NCBI RefSeq assembly: GCF_000382185.1
Contig: NZ_KB907784.1
Span: 3,054,633 to 3,118,632 of the forward strand
From: Bordetella sp. FB-8
Lineage (GTDB): Bacteria; Pseudomonadota; Gammaproteobacteria; Burkholderiales; Burkholderiaceae_B
Direction: 5' to 3'
DNA length: 64,000 bases
Below the pieces are notes generated by a model that made no database searches, was not told the origin of the DNA, and saw nothing but the letters and a program-made list of their open reading frames with translations. Shown here in pieces: positions 55,172 through 63,688 of the stretch (the first letter of the stretch is position 1; the number at the start of each line of letters is the position of its first letter). A program made the position numbers and the translations under genes.

Positions 55172-56553
55172 GCGCTTTGTGTCAGGTCTTTCCAAGAGAT
55201 GGCCTCTACTTTGCCATTTATCTTTCTTATCATTTCGACGAGATATTTGTCGTGTTCTCTTTCCGAACTGAGAATCACGCAATCGACTTGGGCTTGTGCC
55301 GTGCCCAGGTGCGAGGGCGGATAAATCGGAACGCCGAGCATGGTCTGGCCTTGGCGCCGGATATTCGAATCAAGACAGTAGGCTACGGGTATACCCGCTT
55401 CACGCGCTTCATTGATCAGCATGGCCGAGATCAATGCGCTACCGAGTATCGCGATTCTTTTGCCGCCGAAGTCCCGGAACAGATTCTCGCTGCGCTTTCT
55501 TCGTCCTATCCATTGGAACAGGCTTTGCACGACACGTGGCTGATCCTTGTCCGGCACCTTGTAGGTGTCGAGAATAACAGGGGCCTTGCGCCCGGCCTGG
55601 GAGAGAAAAATGCTCAGCGGTAGAAGCGGTTGGATGGCGTTTGCCGGAGCGTCATGATCCTGCGTCGCCAGGATGAATTCTTTTTCCAGGCTCGATATTT
55701 TGCTTTTGGCCAGCGTGGGCTTCGGCGTGTTGATGACGACGTGCTGCGCCTTGTAGCGTAGGGAAAAATTCCTCAAGAAAGGCGTGGCAGTCTTGGTCTG
55801 CGGAATTTTCCGAGACAGCCTGTACAGTGTGGAATAGGTATTGAGCGGATCCAGCGAAATATTGGTCTGATGGGAGTCTTGCGGCCCATGCAGGCGATAT
55901 TTCAGCAGCGGCTCATTCAGGAATCCAATAGAGCCGCGCGTATTGAGCAGGGATGGAATGAGAATGTCCAGGCCGCCATGCGATTTTGGCGCTTTGCCGC
56001 CCTGGATGCTTCCGTAGTAGATCGAGTCGATCAGCGACGCGGAAAGCTTCTTGCGGCAGAAGATCAAGGTGCTGGGCAAAGGCCACAGCAGTTCGGCAGG
56101 ATACCTGACGATGTATTCGCCACGCTCATAAATCCTGTCCGGCCCCAGCGGGGTGAGATAAGGACTCATGACCGCGCCGTCTTTGTCGATCGTGCAGACG
56201 TTGGTCCATACCGCGGTCATGCCGGGATGCGCATCCATGAGCGCCATCTGCTTTTCCAGCATGGTCGGCATCATGACGTCGTCATCATGGGTGGCGATGA
56301 CTCGCTCGCCCCGGGCAATCTTGATCGCCGAAGCGCCGTTGAATGGCGCTGTGTACCCCGGTGGGTTCCTGACGTAGCGTATGCGCTCGTCCGTGATGCC
56401 CAGGACGACATCGGGCGTGTCGTCGGTGCTGCCGTTGTCGAGAATGAGAAACTCGAAATTCCGGTAAGTCTGGCTGAGCACTCCCTCTATCGCTTCCTTC
56501 AAATAGTTGGAGCGGTTATAGGTGAGCAGGGCGATCGTTACTGGAATGGACAT
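55168..56553 (-). CDS. GT2-family glycosyltransferase with C-terminal Rossmann-like domain
   Basis: This 461-residue protein begins with a GT-A fold (VTIALLTYNRSNYLKEAIEGVLSQTY), with a DxD-type HDDD near residue 90 and YRLHGPQDSH. Residues about 360-461 form an unusual extra domain (KRIAILGSALISAMLINEAREAG, then MLGVPIYPPSHL) resembling the nucleotide-binding N-domains of PglD-type and related sugar-tailoring proteins. No membrane segment is seen. The donor and acceptor are unknown. The extra domain may bind a sugar nucleotide or a partner. Confidence 0.85.
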   Translation of the reverse strand: MSIPVTIALLTYNRSNYLKEAIEGVLSQTYRNFEFLILDNGSTDDTPDVVLGITDERIRYVRNPPGYTAPFNGASAIKIARGERVIATHDDDVMMPTMLEKQMALMDAHPGMTAVWTNVCTIDKDGAVMSPYLTPLGPDRIYERGEYIVRYPAELLWPLPSTLIFCRKKLSASLIDSIYYGSIQGGKAPKSHGGLDILIPSLLNTRGSIGFLNEPLLKYRLHGPQDSHQTNISLDPLNTYSTLYRLSRKIPQTKTATPFLRNFSLRYKAQHVVINTPKPTLAKSKISSLEKEFILATQDHDAPANAIQPLLPLSIFLSQAGRKAPVILDTYKVPDKDQPRVVQSLFQWIGRRKRSENLFRDFGGKRIAILGSALISAMLINEAREAGIPVAYCLDSNIRRQGQTMLGVPIYPPSHLGTAQAQVDCVILSSEREHDKYLVEMIRKINGKVEAISWKDLTQSA

Positions 56554-56556
56554 GGT

Positions 56557-57333
56557 TCATTCCCCGAAAACGGCCCAGGCGCAATAGGGCTGATGCGGGT
56601 GCCGTCTCAGGGAAATGTTGTTCAAGCCCAGAACCTCGTTAATCGCTATCGTTTCGCCGGGGAAGACGGGGGAATTGAGCTCGTCAAAGACCAGCAATGA
56701 TCCTTTGGTCAGCCTTGGGATGATTTTTTCCAGCACATCCTTGGTGGGCTTGTACACATCCATGTCGAAGATCGCCATTGCCACGACCGCATGGGTATTG
56801 TTCTGCAGCCATGGATCTATGGTCTTCGACGCATCGCCCTTTATCAGTTCGAATTTTTTGATATGGGAAATGGGGGATAGCGACTCGTGGATGCTGAGTA
56901 TTTCCTCGAGCGTTTCTTCGTAGTTCTTGGGAACGGCGTAGTCGCCGACCTTGGAGTTCGGGCCGTCCTTGGCGTCCACTTGCGAAAAGCCGTCGAACGT
57001 ATCGAAACCGAAAATCTTGCGGCTGTGGTTATACGGCTCGTAGATGCCGCGCAGGTTGATCAGGCGGGCCAGCGTAGCGCCGTACTGCACGCCGAATTCG
57101 CAAATGACTCCCGGGACATTGACGATTTTTTGATAGAGATCGTTGTAGTAAAGAACTCGGCTGAGCACTTGCCGCGAGGTCACGTTCTGGCTATGCGAAT
57201 TCCATTGCATGCCGTACTGGGGCAGCATGGCCATGTTCAATTCGAGCAGGCGGTCGATTTTTTCGACCTCGCTGGCGGTGCGCTGCGTGAATTCGCCAGA
57301 GATCTTGCTCAATGCGGTGCCGGTGTCTTTCAT
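56557..57333 (-). CDS. TylF/MycF-type sugar O-methyltransferase
   Basis: The 258-residue protein matches the TylF family: VICEFGVQYGATLARLINL as the SAM site, then KIFGFDTFDGF, and the metal-binding segment AIFDMDVYKPT followed by GSLLVFDEL. TylF and MycF methylate hydroxyl groups of deoxysugars in a Mg-dependent way, which fits the neighbouring deoxysugar genes. It starts 21 bases after the upstream ThDP enzyme gene. Confidence 0.85.
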   Translation of the reverse strand: MKDTGTALSKISGEFTQRTASEVEKIDRLLELNMAMLPQYGMQWNSHSQNVTSRQVLSRVLYYNDLYQKIVNVPGVICEFGVQYGATLARLINLRGIYEPYNHSRKIFGFDTFDGFSQVDAKDGPNSKVGDYAVPKNYEETLEEILSIHESLSPISHIKKFELIKGDASKTIDPWLQNNTHAVVAMAIFDMDVYKPTKDVLEKIIPRLTKGSLLVFDELNSPVFPGETIAINEVLGLNNISLRRHPHQPYCAWAVFGE

Positions 57334-57354
57334 GGAGTTGCCTTTTTTGCCAGT

Positions 57355-59178
57355 CTATATGTGCGCGATAGCCCGGATGTCCGCCGCTTCCTGGCGAATG
57401 CGGCCAATTTCCGCTTGATCCAGGAAGGGGAACATGTCGTCGAGTTCCGGGGTGACGAACTTGCCGTTTTCATCTACCCGCGATTTGAGTTTGGGTGAGA
57501 ATTCCTGGCGCGGGTCCACATGCAGGTCGATCACCAGCGGGCCGTCGGTTTGCAGCAGTTGATCCAGGCGAGGCAGGTCGGTTTGCGCCGCTATCGTTTC
57601 CGCGCGCAGCCCGTAGGCTTGCGCGACCGCGTTGTAATCGGGGAACTCCACGCCGGATGCCGGCGTCGCGCCGACAATGCGGCCGAAGAAATTCTCATGA
57701 GTCTGCCAGATGGACAGGTAGCCCTTGTTGTTGAGAATGACCAGGATGACGTTCAGGCCCGTGGTCTTCAGCGTCTGAAGTTCCTGGATATTCATCTGCA
57801 GGCTGCCGTCACCCGCGAAGCAGATGACGCGGCGGCCATGCCCTTCGGCTCGGGCTGCGGTCGCGGCCCCCAGGGCCGCAGGTAGATCGTGCCCCATCGA
57901 GGCGGCGCCCGAATTGCTGAAAAGGCGCTGGCCCTGCTTTAGGCGGCCTACCTGGAACGGCAGGATGCAGGCTGATGCGTTGCCGCAGACCACGATATCG
58001 TCGCCTCGCATGTTCTGGAATATACGGTCCACCATGACATAGGGGTTCAGCGGGGCATCGGCTTTTTGCCGGTGTTCTGCGGCGGCGCCGTAGGTGGCGC
58101 CTATTTTCCGGCACCAGGCAGCCCAGGGCTCGAAAGAGGGAACCCTGGCGCCGGACAATTCGTCTTCCAAGGCGTCCAGGAAGTTCGACAAATCGGCTTC
58201 CACGCCCAGGTCCGGCTTGACGGTGGGCTTGCTCAGCTCGGCCGGGTCCACGTCCACCTGGGCCAGCCAGGCGTTTTTGGCGAAAGCATCCCAGTTGTAG
58301 CTGACCTGGCGGATATTGAGCCTCGAACCCAGCACAAGGACGAGGTCGGCGGCTTGCACGCACATATTTCCTGCCCGCGTGCCTATCGTGCCGGGGCGGC
58401 CGGCAAACAGAGGGTGGTCCGAAGCGATCAAGTCGTGTGTCCACGCGGTGGCAAGCGGGACGCCCAGCCTTTCGATCAGTGCGAGCAGGCGCTGCTCCAC
58501 GTTCGCCAGCCTCACGCCGGTGCCCCCGAGTATCACGGGCCGATGCGAGGTTTGCAGCCTGGCGACGATCTGCCTGCAGGCCTGGCGCAGCGCGTCGTCC
58601 GACTTGGGCTCGGGCCGGCGCGCTGTCGCCGCGGGGATGACGAGCGCGGCGGTCGACTGCTGCACGTCCAGCGGAATGTCCAGCCAGACGGGGCCCGGGC
58701 GACCGGACACCGCCTGCGTGTAGGCCTCGGGCAGCATGGTTTCCAGGTCCGTTTCCGACCGGACGACCCGGGCATATTTGCAGACATGGCTCGCCATGGC
58801 GATGGTGGGGCCTTCCTGGTCGCCGAGTTGGCGCAGGCCGGGCAGGTCATTAAAGTCCAGGCAGGTTTCCCGCTTGATCTGGCCCGACAGGACAATCATG
58901 GGAATCGAGTCAGTAAAAGCGCCATAGACGCCGTTCAGCGCATTGATGGGGCCCGGCCCGGTGGTCACCATGACGACCGCGGGCTTGCCCGTGATCCTGG
59001 CATAGCCTTCGGCCGCCATGGCGCAGGCCTGCTCGTGGTGCATGTAGGTGCAGCGCAGCCCTTCGTGCCCGCCCAGCGCCTGGTTCAGGAACATGGCCCC
59101 GCCGCCGGTGACCGCGAAAACCTGGGTTATGCCTTGATCGACCAGCCACTGGGCGATTTGCTCGGAAACGCGTTTCAT
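57355..59178 (-). CDS. Acetolactate-synthase-like ThDP enzyme, YerE-like candidate
   Basis: The 607-residue ThDP enzyme has catalytic Glu49 (MHHEQACAMAAEGYARITGKP), a middle domain (about 200-330), and the PP motif GDGSLQMNIQELQTLK ending at NNKGY. It lies six genes from the edge among the CDP-3,6-dideoxyhexose genes. YerE of Yersinia, an acetolactate-synthase homologue, attaches an acetyl unit from pyruvate to a CDP-4-keto-3,6-dideoxyhexose. The neighbourhood makes that reaction a good hypothesis here, though sequence alone does not separate YerE from other carboligases. A second such enzyme is encoded at 43803. Confidence 0.85.
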   Translation of the reverse strand: MKRVSEQIAQWLVDQGITQVFAVTGGGAMFLNQALGGHEGLRCTYMHHEQACAMAAEGYARITGKPAVVMVTTGPGPINALNGVYGAFTDSIPMIVLSGQIKRETCLDFNDLPGLRQLGDQEGPTIAMASHVCKYARVVRSETDLETMLPEAYTQAVSGRPGPVWLDIPLDVQQSTAALVIPAATARRPEPKSDDALRQACRQIVARLQTSHRPVILGGTGVRLANVEQRLLALIERLGVPLATAWTHDLIASDHPLFAGRPGTIGTRAGNMCVQAADLVLVLGSRLNIRQVSYNWDAFAKNAWLAQVDVDPAELSKPTVKPDLGVEADLSNFLDALEDELSGARVPSFEPWAAWCRKIGATYGAAAEHRQKADAPLNPYVMVDRIFQNMRGDDIVVCGNASACILPFQVGRLKQGQRLFSNSGAASMGHDLPAALGAATAARAEGHGRRVICFAGDGSLQMNIQELQTLKTTGLNVILVILNNKGYLSIWQTHENFFGRIVGATPASGVEFPDYNAVAQAYGLRAETIAAQTDLPRLDQLLQTDGPLVIDLHVDPRQEFSPKLKSRVDENGKFVTPELDDMFPFLDQAEIGRIRQEAADIRAIAHI

Positions 59179-59184
59179 GCAGGT

Positions 59185-60294
59185 TCAAAGCCCACGGTTC
59201 TGGATGAGGTTTTTGAGCGTCGAGTTTTCGCTGTACGGACCATCGATATGGTCGATGGTCAGGCGTTCGTTTGCCTTGATGGGCTGCAGCAGTTTCTCTC
59301 CATTCATGACTTCGCGGCAGGACAATTGCCCCTTGTGCAGCGGGATGGCCAGGTAAAAGTCTCTTTCGAAAGCCTCTTTGCTGAAGACGTAGCCGGGTTC
59401 CAGGTTCTTGCGGGCATAGGCGCCGCGCACCAGGGCATCCAGGTACTCGGTTTCCTTGCGGGTGATGATGCGCCGGCTCTTGCCGACGCCTCCGCACATT
59501 TCCCGGGCTTTGTGGAAGGCTTTGAACCAGGTGTCGCATTGTTCCGGCAGGGAGCAATAGCTGGAAACCGGAACGCCTTCATATTCGATGTCGATGTGGC
59601 GTTCCCAGGTGCGCGCGCCTTTGCCGTACGAGATCAGCATGGACGAGGACCAGTCGTGATACTCGTGCGTGGAGAGGCCGACGACGTGGTTGGGGTAGCG
59701 CTGACGCAAATAATCGATCTGATCGAGACAAAGCTCGTCATCCTCGCTGGGGTACAGGGATACGCAATGGTTGATTGCGAGCGGGATATTGCGTTTTTCG
59801 AAAAACTTAACGAGATCGTCGAGGTCCTTTTCCGAGGCGCCGCCGGTCGAGGCAATGGTGGGGCGGCGTGTGGATGCGATTTTCTCGATCAGCATCCAGT
59901 CGTTCATGTCAGAGCTGGCGATCTTGATGATTGGCATGTCGAAGTCGATGCACAAATCGACCGAGGCCTCGTCGAACGGCGTCGCCATGGGGATGCAGCC
60001 TATGGACCTGATCTTCTCCACCATGCGGGTAAAGTCTTCCTTGCTGAGCTTGGTGTCTTCGGTTTTCTTGATATAGCGCAGCGCCGTATCGCCCTTGAAT
60101 TCAGGGTGAATGAATTCGTCGACGTCCCGGAACTGCAGCTTGATGGCAGCCTTGACGTTGTTGTAGCGAGCGACCGTGCCGTGGTCCATGATGATCTTCA
60201 GGCCGCGGTCGAGCTTGCCCCAATGATTGTTGGCAAGCTCGAGAACGAAAAGGTTCTCGAAGATTTCTCGATCTTTATTGGAAATTCCGCTCAT
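59185..60294 (-). CDS. NeuB-like sialic/nonulosonic acid synthase
   Basis: The 369-residue protein belongs to the NeuB family that condenses PEP with a sugar. Visible motifs are LELANNHWGKLD, AIKLQFRD, MATPFDEASVDLC, KIASSDMNDW, IASTGGASEKDLDDLVKFF and NHCVSLYP, then GLSTHEYHD. The later metal-site region reads ERHIDIEYEGVP rather than the usual EKHxxLD form. The C-terminal SAF-like domain begins near residue 295. No CMP-sugar synthetase (NeuA-like) gene is in the window. It may use a different acceptor than sialic acid. Confidence 0.85.
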   Translation of the reverse strand: MSGISNKDREIFENLFVLELANNHWGKLDRGLKIIMDHGTVARYNNVKAAIKLQFRDVDEFIHPEFKGDTALRYIKKTEDTKLSKEDFTRMVEKIRSIGCIPMATPFDEASVDLCIDFDMPIIKIASSDMNDWMLIEKIASTRRPTIASTGGASEKDLDDLVKFFEKRNIPLAINHCVSLYPSEDDELCLDQIDYLRQRYPNHVVGLSTHEYHDWSSSMLISYGKGARTWERHIDIEYEGVPVSSYCSLPEQCDTWFKAFHKAREMCGGVGKSRRIITRKETEYLDALVRGAYARKNLEPGYVFSKEAFERDFYLAIPLHKGQLSCREVMNGEKLLQPIKANERLTIDHIDGPYSENSTLKNLIQNRGL

Positions 60295-60296
60295 TT

Positions 60297-61223
60297 TTAT
60301 ATCCTTTGACTGCCTGATTTCAGGCTGGTCTCATCGTTCAATTTGCATATCACCTGATAAACATCCGGTTTTTCCGACTCGGTGGAATACGGTATTTCGC
60401 CTATAGCCAGCGGTGTCATGCCTATGTTCCTGATCAGACGTATGAGAGATTCTTTCGAATAGAAATTCACGTGCTCGTGCCAATACCGCTTTCTTTCGAG
60501 AAAATTGCTTTCGTTGTCGCGCACAACGTGCTCCAGCGGCACCTCTATGTAGAGGATGGAATCCGTGCCCATCACCGGCTTGATGTCATTCAATATGTCG
60601 GACGGATAGGGCGTGTGTTCCAGCACGTGGCTGCAGATCACGAGCGAATACGTGTTGGCCTGGGCCTGGCTTTTGTTCACGCATCTGGCTCGGGCCGTGG
60701 TCGGGGCCGCGCCGCTGATGTCGTAGATATCGAAAACATCGGCCTGATCGTTGAAAGGGGTATTGCGGCCCGTATCGCCGCCCCAGTCCAGTATGGATAA
60801 CGGCCGTTTGATATATGGCTTAAGGAATTCCTCGACTCTTGGCCTATAACTGATGGGAATACTTAATTGCCTGGCGCGCTCCAGATATCCTGGCTCGAAG
60901 CGCTCGCGCATTTCGTTGTACGACTCTTTGCGGTAATCATCGTATAGCGAGGCGAGTTCCGATTCCGAAAACCGGATGTCGAGAAATAAAAGGCCGCAAT
61001 CCTGGCAGTGCAGCGAGTTGCAGAGCGGGTAGGCATATCCGGATTCAATGGTCCTCAAGCCCCAGGATTCGTCTATTTTCTGGGCCTGCCATCCGAATGC
61101 CCGGTAGGCGACGAATGGCATCAGGACCGCCGGCAGGCGCGCGAGTTCGTCGCCGCCGCAGCAAACACATTGCCGAGCGATCCTATCTCTGCCCATGCTC
61201 ATGAAATCAAACTTCTCTTTCAC
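60297..61223 (-). CDS. SAM-dependent methyltransferase with N-terminal zinc-binding motif
   Basis: The product (about 308 residues) has a four-cysteine pair set (CVCCGGDEL and LHCQDCGLLF) that probably binds zinc, then a class I methyltransferase domain with SILDWGGDTGRNT and YSLVICSHVLEHTPYPSDIL. This layout occurs in sugar C-methyltransferases. The chosen GTG at 61223 follows GGGAAG at about eight bases. A GTG at 61232 and an ATG at 61193 are alternatives. It lies 27 bases after rfbH. Confidence 0.8.
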   Translation of the reverse strand: MKEKFDFMSMGRDRIARQCVCCGGDELARLPAVLMPFVAYRAFGWQAQKIDESWGLRTIESGYAYPLCNSLHCQDCGLLFLDIRFSESELASLYDDYRKESYNEMRERFEPGYLERARQLSIPISYRPRVEEFLKPYIKRPLSILDWGGDTGRNTPFNDQADVFDIYDISGAAPTTARARCVNKSQAQANTYSLVICSHVLEHTPYPSDILNDIKPVMGTDSILYIEVPLEHVVRDNESNFLERKRYWHEHVNFYSKESLIRLIRNIGMTPLAIGEIPYSTESEKPDVYQVICKLNDETSLKSGSQRI

Positions 61224-61250
61224 AAAAAACACTTCCCGATCAGGTATCCG

Positions 61251-62597
61251 TTAGAAATTGACGCCAAAGAAAGTTTCCAAGCGATCGACGACGAAATCGA
61301 GCATTTCGCGGTCCAGGCCCGGGAACACGCCCAGCCAGAACGTCTGGTTCATGACGATATCCGTATTGGTCAGATCGCCGCTGACGCGGAAGGTCTTGCC
61401 TTCCATATAGGGTTGTCGCGTCAAATTTCCAGCAAAGAGCAGCCGTGTGCCGATTTTGTATTGATCCAGGTAGCTCAACAGGTCGACGCGCCTGGCGTTT
61501 GCCGTTTCCTTCAGGATGACTGGAAAGCCGAACCATGAAGGGGCGGAGTGCGGCGTGGCCTGGGGCAGGTGCAGGAATTCCTCGCAGCGCTTGAGGCGAT
61601 CCTTCAAGTAGGCGAAGTTCGCGCGTCGGGCCTCGATGAACCCGTCGAGCCGGTCCATCTGCGCCAGCGCGCATGCGGCCTGCATGTCGGAAATCTTGAG
61701 GTTGTAGCCCAGGTGGCTGTAGGTGTATTTGTGGTCGTAGCCTTCCGGCATATCGCCCAGTTTCCAGCAAAAGCGCTTGCCGCAGGTATTGTCCTTCCCC
61801 GGGGCGCAGTAGCAGTCTCGGCCCCAGTCGCGGAACGACTCCGCGATCTGCTTGAGTTCGAGGCTGTTGGTGAGCACAGCGCCGCCTTCGCCCATGGTGA
61901 TGTGATGCGCGGGGTAGAAGCTGAGCGTGGCCAGATCGCCGAAGGTTCCGACCTTTTGCTCTTTATAGGTGGCCCCCAGGGCGTCGCAGCAGTCTTCGAC
62001 CAGCCACAGCCCGTATTTCCTGCACAGCGCCGTGACGACATCCAGATTGAAGGGGTTGCCAAGCGAGTGCGCCAGCATAATGGCCTTGGTTTTTGGCGTG
62101 ATGGCCGCTTCGATCCTCGTGGCATCGATGTTGTGGGTGGCCAGGTCGACGTCCACCAGCACCGGCACAGCGCCGAATTGGAGTATGGGGTTGACGGTGG
62201 TGGGAAAACCCGCCGCTACCCCGATGACTTCGTCGCCTTTCTGGATGGCCCGCGCGCCGAGCTTGGGCGAGGTCAGGGTGGAAAAAGCCACGAGATTGGC
62301 CGATGAGCCAGAGTTGACGGTCAATGCGTATCTGACCCCGACGTACTCGGCCAGGCGCTGCTCGAACCGGGCGTTGAAGCGCCCCGTGGTCAACCAGCCG
62401 TCCAGGCTGGCTTCGACCATATTTTTCAATTCCGCGGCGCCCAGGACTTTGCCCGATACGGGCACGGACGTTTCGCCGGGCTTGAAGGGCTTGGGCGTGT
62501 AGACCAGATCGGCATACGCCTGCACCAATTCGGCAATCTGCGCCCGGATGGCATCGGGTGTGCGAGTCTGCAACGTGATGGGGTCTTCTTGGGTCAT
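61251..62597 (-). CDS. rfbH: CDP-6-deoxy-L-threo-D-glycero-4-hexulose-3-dehydrase (E1, RfbH/DdhC)
   Basis: The 448-residue protein matches RfbH/DdhC E1, which with E3 removes the 3-hydroxyl of CDP-4-keto-6-deoxyglucose. It has a PLP/PMP aminotransferase fold, but the usual catalytic lysine is histidine (H232, in [14 protein letters not shown]), the hallmark of E1. The [2Fe-2S] cysteines are in EDCCDALG and [17 protein letters not shown], spaced C-x-C-x7-C. The E3 reductase (AscD/DdhD) is not in the window. The start overlaps the rfbG stop by one base (TAATG); an upstream start is less likely. Confidence 0.95.
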   Translation of the reverse strand: MTQEDPITLQTRTPDAIRAQIAELVQAYADLVYTPKPFKPGETSVPVSGKVLGAAELKNMVEASLDGWLTTGRFNARFEQRLAEYVGVRYALTVNSGSSANLVAFSTLTSPKLGARAIQKGDEVIGVAAGFPTTVNPILQFGAVPVLVDVDLATHNIDATRIEAAITPKTKAIMLAHSLGNPFNLDVVTALCRKYGLWLVEDCCDALGATYKEQKVGTFGDLATLSFYPAHHITMGEGGAVLTNSLELKQIAESFRDWGRDCYCAPGKDNTCGKRFCWKLGDMPEGYDHKYTYSHLGYNLKISDMQAACALAQMDRLDGFIEARRANFAYLKDRLKRCEEFLHLPQATPHSAPSWFGFPVILKETANARRVDLLSYLDQYKIGTRLLFAGNLTRQPYMEGKTFRVSGDLTNTDIVMNQTFWLGVFPGLDREMLDFVVDRLETFFGVNF

Positions 62598-63688
62598 TAT
62601 GCGTTCGTATAGCTGCTGATTTGCTGTAGACAAAGCTCGCGCGTATCGTGCCGCGACAGCCAGGCTTGGTGCCAGTGCACGACGTGGGTCAGCGCCTGAT
62701 CCAGCGACCAGCGGGGTTGCCAGCGCAGTTTCGATTTTGCTTTGGCGCAGTCGAGCTTCAAGTAGCCGGCTTCATGGGGATGCGCGTCGTGGTCGGTATG
62801 CCAGGCAGCGGGCCCGTTCCATCTCTGCACCATTCGTTCGACGATCCATTGCACCGGCCGGACGTCGCTCTCGTCCGGTCCGAAGTTGAACGGTTCGGCC
62901 AGAGCCGCTCCGTGGGTGTGCAGGTCTTGCGCCAGGAGCAGATATCCGCTCAGGGGTTCGAGCACGTGCTGCCACGGGCGCGTTGCCAGCGGATTGCGGA
63001 TCGCAACACTTTGCCCGGCTTCGAAAGCGCGCAAAATGTCGGGAATGAGCCGGTCCGCGGCCCAGTCTCCACCGCCGATCACATTGCCGGCTCTGGCAGT
63101 GGCCAACGCCACGCGGTGTCGCTTGCCATAATCTGCAGGGTTGAAAAAGGAGGACCGGTAGGCGCCGCTGACCAGTTCGGCACACCCTTTGCTGCTGCTG
63201 TAGGGGTCTGCGCCTCCCATGGGTTCGTTCTCCCGGTAGCCCCAGACCCATTCCCTGTTTTCGTAGCATTTGTCCGTCGTGACGTTGACGATGGCGCGCA
63301 CCGAGGGTTGGTGGCGCGCAGCCTCCAGCACGTGGACAGTCCCCATGACATTGGTCGCGTATGTGTCTACAGGCTGTCCGTACGAGAGACGCACCAGGGG
63401 TTGCGCAGCCATGTGCAGCACAATCTCCGGCTCGGCTTCCGACATCGCGCTGGCCACGGTCTGATAGTCGCGAATGTCGCCGATGCGGCTGGTCATGCCG
63501 TGCGCGGCATCGATCGTCTCGAACAGCGACGGATGCGTCGGGGGAGGCAGGGCCAGTCCATGCACGTTGGCCCCCATGGCCTGCAGCCAGAGGGATAGCC
63601 ACGAGCCCTTGAATCCGGTATGGCCGGTCAGAAGTACCCGCCGCCCCTTCCAGAAGTTCGGGTCGATCTGCCGCTTGCTCAATTCCAT
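62597..63688 (-). CDS. rfbG: CDP-glucose 4,6-dehydratase (RfbG/DdhB)
   Basis: This 363-residue extended SDR makes CDP-4-keto-6-deoxyglucose from CDP-glucose. Visible marks are [18 protein letters not shown], the [19 protein letters not shown] central motif, catalytic [26 protein letters not shown], and [14 protein letters not shown]. These last two are highly characteristic of CDP-glucose dehydratases. The ATG at 63688 sits inside the end of rfbF and overlaps it by ten bases. The order rfbF-rfbG-rfbH is that of O-antigen clusters of Salmonella and Yersinia. Confidence 0.96.
   Translation of the reverse strand: MELSKRQIDPNFWKGRRVLLTGHTGFKGSWLSLWLQAMGANVHGLALPPPTHPSLFETIDAAHGMTSRIGDIRDYQTVASAMSEAEPEIVLHMAAQPLVRLSYGQPVDTYATNVMGTVHVLEAARHQPSVRAIVNVTTDKCYENREWVWGYRENEPMGGADPYSSSKGCAELVSGAYRSSFFNPADYGKRHRVALATARAGNVIGGGDWAADRLIPDILRAFEAGQSVAIRNPLATRPWQHVLEPLSGYLLLAQDLHTHGAALAEPFNFGPDESDVRPVQWIVERMVQRWNGPAAWHTDHDAHPHEAGYLKLDCAKAKSKLRWQPRWSLDQALTHVVHWHQAWLSRHDTRELCLQQISSYTNA

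Noticed and set aside
58066..60309. Plus-strand open frame of 747 codons opposite the ThDP and NeuB-like genes
   Set aside because: Covers two genes with intact motifs on the other strand; no motif of its own.
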